Shown here: one piece after another, positions 57,614-64,000 of the stretch
Layout: each line of letters begins with the position of its first letter
How positions within the stretch are numbered: the first letter of the stretch is position 1
Source: Eonycteris spelaea
Taxonomy: Eukaryota; Chordata; Mammalia; Chiroptera; Pteropodidae
NCBI GenBank assembly: GCA_003508835.1
Contig: PUFA01000105.1
Coordinates: 2,232,001 to 2,296,000 of the forward strand
Direction: 5' to 3'
Length of the DNA stretch: 64,000 nucleotides
Made by a program: the position numbers and the translations under genes
Notes under the pieces: generated by a model
What the model was told of the DNA's origin: nothing
Database searches by the model: none
The model's input: the letters and a program-made list of their open reading frames with translations, nothing else

Positions 57614-57928
57614 CAGTTGACCCTTGAACACGGGTTTGAATTGTGCCAGTCCACTTAGGGGCAGATTTTTTTCAATACGGTTGCACTTCACATCAGTTTC
57701 TCCTCTGCTGATTCAACTAACCACAAATCAAAAACAGTATTTTTCATTCCTAACTGCAGATTCTCAACCTTGAGCTCCCAACTCCCCGCCTCATCCCCAT
57801 AGAAAATATTGTTTTGATGGGTTCCGTCTGGGGATGGGAAGGGCTGACTCAGCATCAAAAGTTATACACGGATTTTCGACTGCGACGGGGTCAGTGCTCC
57901 TAACCCAGTGTTCTTCAAGGGTCAACTG
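57614..57928. mobile_element. Tigger-type (Tc1/mariner) non-autonomous DNA transposon
   Basis: Terminal inverted repeats are obvious: cagttgacccttga at 57614-57627 against ttcaagggtcaactg ending at 57928. A TA precedes the left end, as expected for a TA target. The right flank is ca, probably a mutated ta. The interior has 'gttatacacggattttcgac' and 'gactgcgacggggtcag'. About 315 bp, with no transposase. Confidence 0.92.
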
Positions 57929-57944
57929 CACCTGCCTTTTGTAG

Positions 57945-58066
57945 ATGGGGATTCAACCAACCACAGGCTGAAAACCATTTTCGATCCAGGTGGTAATTCG
58001 CAGTTTGAAATCCATGGTTGAGAATGCGAAAATAGTTTTCGATCCATGGTTGGTCGAATGCAGAGA
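57945..58066. mobile_element. Second Tigger-like palindromic fragment
   Basis: 'gattcaaccaaccacagg' at 57950-57967 is the inverse of 'ccatggttggtcgaatgc' at about 58044-58061. Between them the phrase ttttcgatcca occurs twice. These are Tigger/MER-type terminal wordings. It begins only about 20 bp beyond the first element. Confidence 0.75.
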
Positions 58067-58479
58067 TGTGAGGAAACCGAAGGCTAGGAACAGCTGGCTG
58101 ACCATTTAACTACCGAGTGAAATTCTACCAGTATCCTTTTGGCCTCAGAAATAGAACGATGCTCTCCAACCAGCTATACCAGTAATCCAGGTGATGTTTC
58201 CATCTCTGCTGGCTCCCGTGTCCAGCGCCACATTGCTTTCAAACTCTGCAGGCAAAGAGGAGCATTAGACTTTGATTGCCTATGGCCTCAGCATTCACTT
58301 GCACCCAAATTCCATCCTCTGTCCTGCATATATGATGCTCTCCTTCGAATATCACCTCTCTTCTAATGACACAATTGTGTGTCCACTTCTGGGACAGATC
58401 TGCCCTAGCACTTCAAACACCAGCCACAGCTGAATTCATATCTTTGCTCTGGCCATGCTCCAACTTACTCCCAACCTTG
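58067..58479. other. Unassigned sequence
   Basis: The plus-strand frame 58139-58366 (75 codons) has no recognised domain. Confidence 0.45.
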
Positions 58480-59525
58480 ATGTCTTTGTAACTCACCTTG
58501 TCGTCTCCTGAGCTAAAACCCCGAGTGTTCACTGACACTGGTCCTTGGCTCACTTCACATGTTCCATTCTGTCTCCCTTCTATATCCATAGTCTTCCTTT
58601 GCTCCTCATTGAACCTTCCATGTCCTTAATTTGGGCTCCCTTCATTCCTCATATATAACAATCTCCAATACTTTCACCCTGACACAAATTTTTCCCCCTC
58701 CTTGCCATCTGCCAACTGCTATTAAAGTGATTTTTCTAACACAAACAAACAACAGCAAAATCAGCATCACACTCTTCCTGGGTAGCAGCTTCCATTACTT
58801 ACCCCTTGCCTAACTCCCCAGCCCCAAACTCATGACTCATCTCCTCTGTTGACATGCCCCATGTCTTAGCCATACTGCACCCTTTCCAGAATACTAAGAT
58901 TTACTCGCCTGACTTATTAGGAGGTTTAAGCAGAAAAACAATATATGCGATGGAGATAAAACTTAATTTCACCATCACCACCCACCCTACCTCATATGAA
59001 TAAAGATCTCTGAGCACTTCAAATACACATTTACATTCAAATTATGATAGTTTAAAAGAAACAGTGGTCAAATGAAATAATGCTTTCCTTTACGTCATGT
59101 CAATGTTACCTTCTCTGTTCTCAGTGAAAAGAAATCTGACAAATTACCTCTCAGGTCTCATGTCACACTGTACTCATCACGAAGCTCGCCAAGCGCCAAA
59201 CACAATCACTCCAGCCCCGAAGCATCGCATGACAGTCCTGTTTCCCTGAAATCGATCTCGTTTTCATTGTCCTCTTAACCTTGTGACCTCAAGTCAGATA
59301 TCACTTCGTAGAGCCTTTCCCGATCTCTTTCATCCCCAGCACTAATTCTCACAGCACCCCTTACCTGGCTCTGTTAGGACTTCATGCATGCTGTCATCAT
59401 TGCCTCTTTACCTGATGTATGTCCCCTCCACCTACCACACCTTGCTGACCAGTGAGTCACCTCCACCTATCATGACTTTTGCATACAGTGGGTGTACAAT
59501 AACTGCTGTTACGTAAACTAATGGA
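58480..59525 (+). mobile_element. L2 3' half, sense
   Basis: 'gctattaaagtgatttttct', 'ccaaactcatgactcatctc', 'ctcaagtcagatatcacttc', 'gtagagcctttcccgatctc', 'tgcatacagtgggtgtacaa' and 'taactgctgttacgtaaac' run in L2 order to the end of the element. The plus-strand frame 58631-58813 is a remnant inside it. Confidence 0.85.
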
Positions 59526-60995
59526 TAAAGTGTTTACTTTATGCCACACATATCTTTAAAATACAAAAGATCACAGAATGAGGTAGCGTAGAGGGATACA
59601 AAACAAAGTGACTTAAAGAAGCTTACGATATACTTTGGGGAACAAAATTAAGTGGGTCAGACCAGTTATCTTAATGGTTTTCCCTTTGTCTTCAAATAAT
59701 AAGTAACAATAATAATTTTTCAAATGCATTTTAACACAGCAAAAAAATCTAAAAAGTTATGTTTGTTTATAACAGGAAGCTCAAAGGAAAGTAAATAATT
59801 GCATTTTTCGCAGTTCGTTTTGTAATCATTTGTTGCCTTTAGTGACTGTTAATCAAGAAAAACTGAGCAAAGTTATCACTGCTTTTTTATCATACTTGAG
59901 CAGGGCATACTTGCCAAGCTAGTTTTTATGTGTGATGGTTTTACATTTCATTAACTTGAGTAGCTGTTGATCATTTTGTCTGCGCTTTTAAAATTTCATT
60001 ATTACAAACACCCATAAATAATGTTCCCCTGTCTTGGAACATGGGTTTGCGAAACATGTCATCTTGAAGCTAATCCTAGATCATGCTGCTGTCATTGACT
60101 CCAGCCTTAAATTCTCAACAGCTTAATCTAGCTATGGGTGAGTCTACCACTGGGTTAGTACTTACTAGGGCAGTGTCACTGATTTTACTCACGCTAAAAA
60201 GTCAGCTTTGAGTCATTTCGCTTTTCCAACAGAACATCGTGAGCATTTTCCACCCAAACGTAATTCATCATACTTTTAACGAGCGCCTGTTACAACACGC
60301 ACGCCAGACTGTTCTAGGGAAAACCGTGGGCTAGTCAGCCAGCTAACAAAGCCGAGCGAGTACATGGCTGAGATTCCTTCTCGCTGCGTGGACATCACGG
60401 TCAGACTCTTCTGGGTCCTTAGACATGACTCAGAGGCTGCAAATGTCCTGCAGGCACATTCATAGCCAACTTACCAGGAACCATTGAGATTTTTTTTTTT
60501 TTTAACCTATGGCCTTAAACAAGCTGTCAGAATGAAGAAATTAGTTGCGAGGCTATTTTACTGGGTGACAGCGCAATTGCCACCAGACACGTAGAAAACC
60601 TTGAGGCTTATGTCTGGATTTTTTTTTTTTTTTTTACTAATCATGTCCCCAACTTGTGATTATTGCGGTTGGTTTTCTATCTTCTCAGAGATTCGAGTTA
60701 AGCGAATATACCTTTTACACTGACATGGCTAACATGCCAGAAGTTCAAGGTCTCCACAGTGCTATGTACAATGGAATAGTAAAGAAAGAGACAGTGGGAA
60801 GATCCTGAGTATTCATCAGATTAACACAATCCATAAATGTAAAATGCATCTATAAGACTTTTTAAAAAATTACTAAATTGAGGATATTATTACAGATCCT
60901 ATTAGGTGAACCACTCACTGCATGATGACTGATGGGTCCTTTATTATTTAGATAAGTTTATCAAATGTATCCAAATGACTCAACAAGACATGGTA
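59526..60995. other. Mostly repeat-free sequence
   Basis: 59600-59650 may hold an antisense L2 scrap ('gggatacaaaacaaagtgac'). T-runs lie at about 60490-60503 and 60619-60635. No exon or open frame of note. 59800-60720 is discussed as a possible conserved element. Confidence 0.5.
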
Positions 60996-60999
60996 CCTA

Positions 61000-61255
61000 A
61001 CTAGATAAGTCTGGAGGGAACATATAGCTAGGTGAAAAGGCAATTAGAAGAGAGCAATTAATTGTTCTAAGAAAGCCAAGTAGTGGTTCCTATGAGAATT
61101 ATGGTTGGGGAGTTAAAAAAGCTTAGTAAAAGCTCTTTAAAGGAACTGATGTCTAACACGAGACCAGAAGATTAAGAAGAATACAAGAGTGAAAATTTTC
61201 AGGGTAAGGAAATAGCCCATGCAACACCTAGAGGCCTAAAAGACTATGTTTGTAG
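61000..61255 (-). mobile_element. L2 fragment, antisense
   Basis: 'aggaactgatgtctaacacg', 'agaccagaagattaagaaga' and 'ggaaatagcccatgcaacac' follow the antisense L2 wording ('tgacatttgagcagagacct', 'gaaggaggaggagccagcca'-like order). No coding remnant. Confidence 0.6.
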
Positions 61256-62296
61256 GCTGGTGAGTTCTTGGTGTCTCAAATAGGGTCTTAAAAGGTCCCC
61301 TAAATGTATTGACTAAATATTTTAGGGGGAGGATAGGAAATCCATAATTGTTTTCATGTTGATGTAGTTTGAATACGCTGCTAAAATCAGCGGCCATATG
61401 TACATACACTGGAGCCCTGTTTGGCGGTATCCTGATGCCTACCCACTGGAGCTCTGTTGGAGAAATATATCTTTTTAATTGTTTGGTGTTACATCCATTG
61501 AACAGCAAAGAAGGAGACCTTGGTGAAATTGAAAGTCAAGGTCCAAAGCAATTAGCCTCAGGCTTCAACATATTGCCTTCCCTTGCCCACACCTCCTACC
61601 CAGCCCACTCACACATATAAGATTTCCAGATTTTTAGAAATTTTTTAACCTAAAACCAAAATACAGCCATTCTGAAGTTAAGCAAAGTACCAAACTTTTT
61701 TGATTCCTTTACCTTAAGATGTGAGCTTGTACACTGAGTGCTTTTTTCTTTTGATGTAATTATAAACTGGCATTGCAAAATGAAATGACTGTCTCGCTGC
61801 TAACTTCTCAACTGGAAATTCAGCACACTAGTGGCATATCTGTAATTCTCTACAGTTTGATACATTTGTCTTTCTTCTCTTTGACCACTAGCTCAGTAAG
61901 GGTTAAAAACTTATCTTAACTTCTTTATATTCCTCATATTGAAAAAGCATATAACTATAATAGGTTTTATTCAGAGCCCAACATTGAAAATAAGCCAGAA
62001 AAGACAGAAAAGCTTTGAGAGTAACAGATAGCATTACACCTTCATTTTATATCTCAGCAGAAACATAAAAGTTTTTAAATAAAAATGATAACCAGAATTA
62101 TTTTACCTATTCTAACACTAGATCTCAAAGCAAAACTAAAAGGATTTTTAATGGAGCATAAAGAATCTTGCCTGTGTTACAAGCACCATCAAAATCAGAT
62201 CGTAAAAGTGAAGTTTAGACATCCATATTACCTAAGCAAAGATTTGTTTATGCCAAGAAACCTACATTGAGCTCCTGATAGATACGTCCCAGGACT
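61256..62296. other. Unassigned sequence
   Basis: Frames on both strands at 61236-61620 overlap each other and have no recognised domain. 61870-61930 could be an L2 scrap but is too weak to call. Confidence 0.45.
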
Positions 62297-62350
62297 CTGT
62301 GTGTGTGTGAGAGAAAGAGAGAGACAGACAGACAGACAGAGAGACAGAGA
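62297..62350. repeat. Compound (GT)n-(GA)n-(GACA)n microsatellite
   Basis: A short GT run changes into GA and then five GACA units. Confidence 0.93.
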
Positions 62351-62430
62351 TTAGCGTTCCTACTTTAAATGTATGCCTGAGATTCATGAAGACAGAGAAA
62401 TCACTAGCTTGAGTTAAAAAAGTAGACTGG

Positions 62431-62690
62431 TAATAACAATCAAGACTAGCATTTATAGAGAGTGTACTGCATGTCAGGAACTGTCCTAAAACTTTGCATG
62501 CATTAACTCAGGGTATTACAACGACCCAACGAGTTAGGTGCTGTTCACATCTTCACTTCATAGACGAAGAAACAATACAGGAGATGAGGTAACTTGCCCA
62601 AGTCACAGGTAATATGTGGCAGGGTGAGCATCTAACCCAGCCAGTCTGACTCCAGCATTCCCACTTAAGTACTATACTAAAATAACCTAA
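62431..62690 (+). repeat. MIR SINE, sense, near full length
   Basis: The whole MIR is readable: 'gactagcatttatagagagt', 'tgtcaggaactgtcctaaaa', 'catgcattaactcagggtat', 'cttcatagacgaagaaacaa', 'aacttgcccaagtcacaggt', 'ccagccagtctgactccagc' and 'actatactaaaataacc'. It is the best preserved MIR in the window. Confidence 0.93.
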
Positions 62691-63100
62691 AAGCGAAAGT
62701 CATGATTTTTGAGGAGAAACTAAACTCTTTATCCAAATTATTATGTAATAATTTCACAGCATTCTAATAGATGGTCTGATGGACAAGGTGATGCTTAATA
62801 AATGAGGGGAGATGAGGAAGAAAACATTTTCGATGGGTCCAGAAGGCTACATTTAATAAAGTACATAGGAACCAATTTGGGTAGAAATTTCTTATATTGT
62901 TCTTTTTTTATTTTAATATTTGTCACAGTAACATATATTTATAGTTTGAATGATGTTTTACAAAACAAGGCAGTTCTCAGAGCTGTTCTCTTTTCCCACG
63001 TCTGAGTCCATTCTCAGGCGACCACTTGCAAATCATTTAATCATTCTATTTTTACACTGCTTAATTCCATTTCTAATGCATTTTATTATAATTTCTATTC
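62691..63100. other. Unassigned sequence
   Basis: The plus-strand frame 62802-63005 has no recognised domain. Confidence 0.45.
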
Positions 63101-63104
63101 TTTA

Positions 63105-63830
63105 GAAAATATTACCAACTGACTTTCTACTGCGTAATATTCGTCTTCGTAGTCTGCAAGCATCCAGCTTTGCTATTGAGCAGTCCATATTCATTCTGAT
63201 TCCTGGTGCTTCATATTTGACCTTTCTCTACATGTCTCTTTTCTCTCTCTCCCAAAGCTTTTGGGCTGTTCTCTTTTTTTCCCCAGGATTCCAAAATGCT
63301 TCAATGATGTCACTTTGGGTGGAATATTTTTCGGAGGTGGGGGTGGGAGGGATTGTTTGATTTTGTTCAAAAATAGAAAAACATGTTCTCCCATTCTAGG
63401 AAGTTTTCTTATTTCTTTGATAATTTCCTCCTTTCTCCTTTCTTCCCTATTTCATTTTGGAACTGCCCTTGTTGAAATGTTCAGCCTCACGGACCGATTC
63501 TCTAATATCCTGATCTTTTCCCTGCTGTTTCTCAACTCTTTGCTGTTGTTATACTCTGTATTATGGAAGATTTCCTCAAGTTTTGCTTGCAAACTTTATA
63601 TTTATTGTTCTGTTCTCATTTATGAAGGCAATCTTCTTTTCTTGCTCTGAAAATGGCTTGTTTGTGTTGTTTCCGGTCTAGCTCCATTCTGCTACCTGCA
63701 TTCTCTTTTGTTTCTTTAAGTCTTGTTTTTCTGATTGCTTTGATTCCTATCTTTTCATAAGAGCCTTTTACTCAGATTCCTGAGACCACTGACCATCTTC
63801 AGAATTTGCATTTAGCAATGAGATGCTAAT
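63105..63830 (-). mobile_element. Ancient L1-type (L1M/HAL1-like) segment, antisense
   Basis: In order on the plus strand: 'ttcattctgattcctggtgc', 'ctctctcccaaagcttttgg', 'gttttcttatttctttgata', 'atttcctcctttctcctttc', 'gttgaaatgttcagcctcac', 'ggaccgattctctaatatcc', 'tattatggaagatttcctca'. This long phrase recurs across mammalian genomes beside old L1 coding DNA. The exact family is uncertain. The 129-codon plus-strand frame 63261-63650 is antisense to it and is not a gene. Confidence 0.65.
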
Positions 63831-64000
63831 GCACAGCGTGAATGAAGCTCTTTGGCTTGTCCATAGGTAGATGGCACTAAAGGATTATAGGGCTAAAATC
63901 CCACTCTTAGCAGAGGGCTCACAAATATCAGTATCACCCAGCATTTTCTCTTAGGCCAATCTAATTCTCCAGGGGAAATTATCCAATCTCTTGCCTGAGG
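63831..64000. other. Unassigned right edge
   Basis: Nothing recognised in the last 170 bp. Confidence 0.4.

Noticed and set aside
60490..60635. Two T-runs that could be the tail of an antisense retrocopy
   Set aside because: The 115 bp between them and the flanks show no gene-like body or target duplication.
63261..63650. 129-codon plus-strand frame
   Set aside because: It is antisense to an ancient L1-type repeat, and the hydrophobic look comes from T-rich DNA.
1..64000. CRISPR arrays, bacterial operons, phage or plasmid functions
   Set aside because: No regularly spaced direct repeats with unique spacers and no prokaryotic gene density. Repeat families are mammalian throughout.
1..64000. 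tRNA, snRNA, Y RNA, 7SK or 5S genes or pseudogenes
   Set aside because: No cloverleaf with A and B boxes, nor the recognisable starts of these small RNAs, was found by eye on either strand.

Overview
The window looks like about 64 kb of non-coding nuclear DNA from a placental mammal. It is AT-rich, CpG-poor and full of CA, GA, GGAA and AAAC microsatellites. It carries the usual old mammalian repeats: MIR and L2 relics, a MER20-type hAT element, Tigger-type pieces, MaLR (MLT1/MST) LTRs and L1 3' ends. The L1 3' untranslated regions, including those ending in gtacacctaaaattaat or the reverse complement, resemble those of laurasiatherian mammals such as bats, carnivores, ungulates and their relatives. 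No lineage-specific tRNA-derived SINE (Can-SINE, ERE, CHR, Bov or PRE type) was recognised, so the order cannot be fixed. No protein-coding exon, RNA gene, CRISPR array or bacterial-style gene could be supported. Open frames over 60 codons look like chance runs, or are repeat- or microsatellite-derived.

Layout. 1-10 kb is mostly unassigned AT-rich sequence with a short hAT-like element, MIRs and two L1 3' ends. 10-22 kb has an antisense L1 3' end, a sense L1 3' end with a (CA)n tail, an old LTR-like repeat, and one very decayed sense L1 ORF2 (about 17.4-21.6 kb) interrupted by an antisense L1 piece. 22-40 kb is sparse: L2 and MIR relics, three MLT1-type LTR copies or fragments, a MER20, and several repeat-poor pockets that could be conserved non-coding DNA. 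40.6-51 kb is the repeat-dense part, with several nested insertions: an L1 in an LTR-like repeat, an MLT1 LTR in an L1 3' UTR, and another LTR in an L2. It also has long polypurine/polypyrimidine tracts that grew inside older repeats. 51-64 kb holds a (GGAA)n tract, a (CA)n tract, L2/MIR relics, Tigger-type elements near 57.6-58.1 kb, repeat-poor pockets, and an antisense ancient L1-type segment at the right end.

Nothing acts as an operon or pathway. The useful content is the order of transposon insertions, simple-repeat expansion, a few perfect hairpins and a 34-bp tandem duplication, and candidate regulatory islands. I found no convincing new biological system. Family names come from remembered consensus similarity, not from a search, and repeat edges are approximate unless a terminal motif is quoted.
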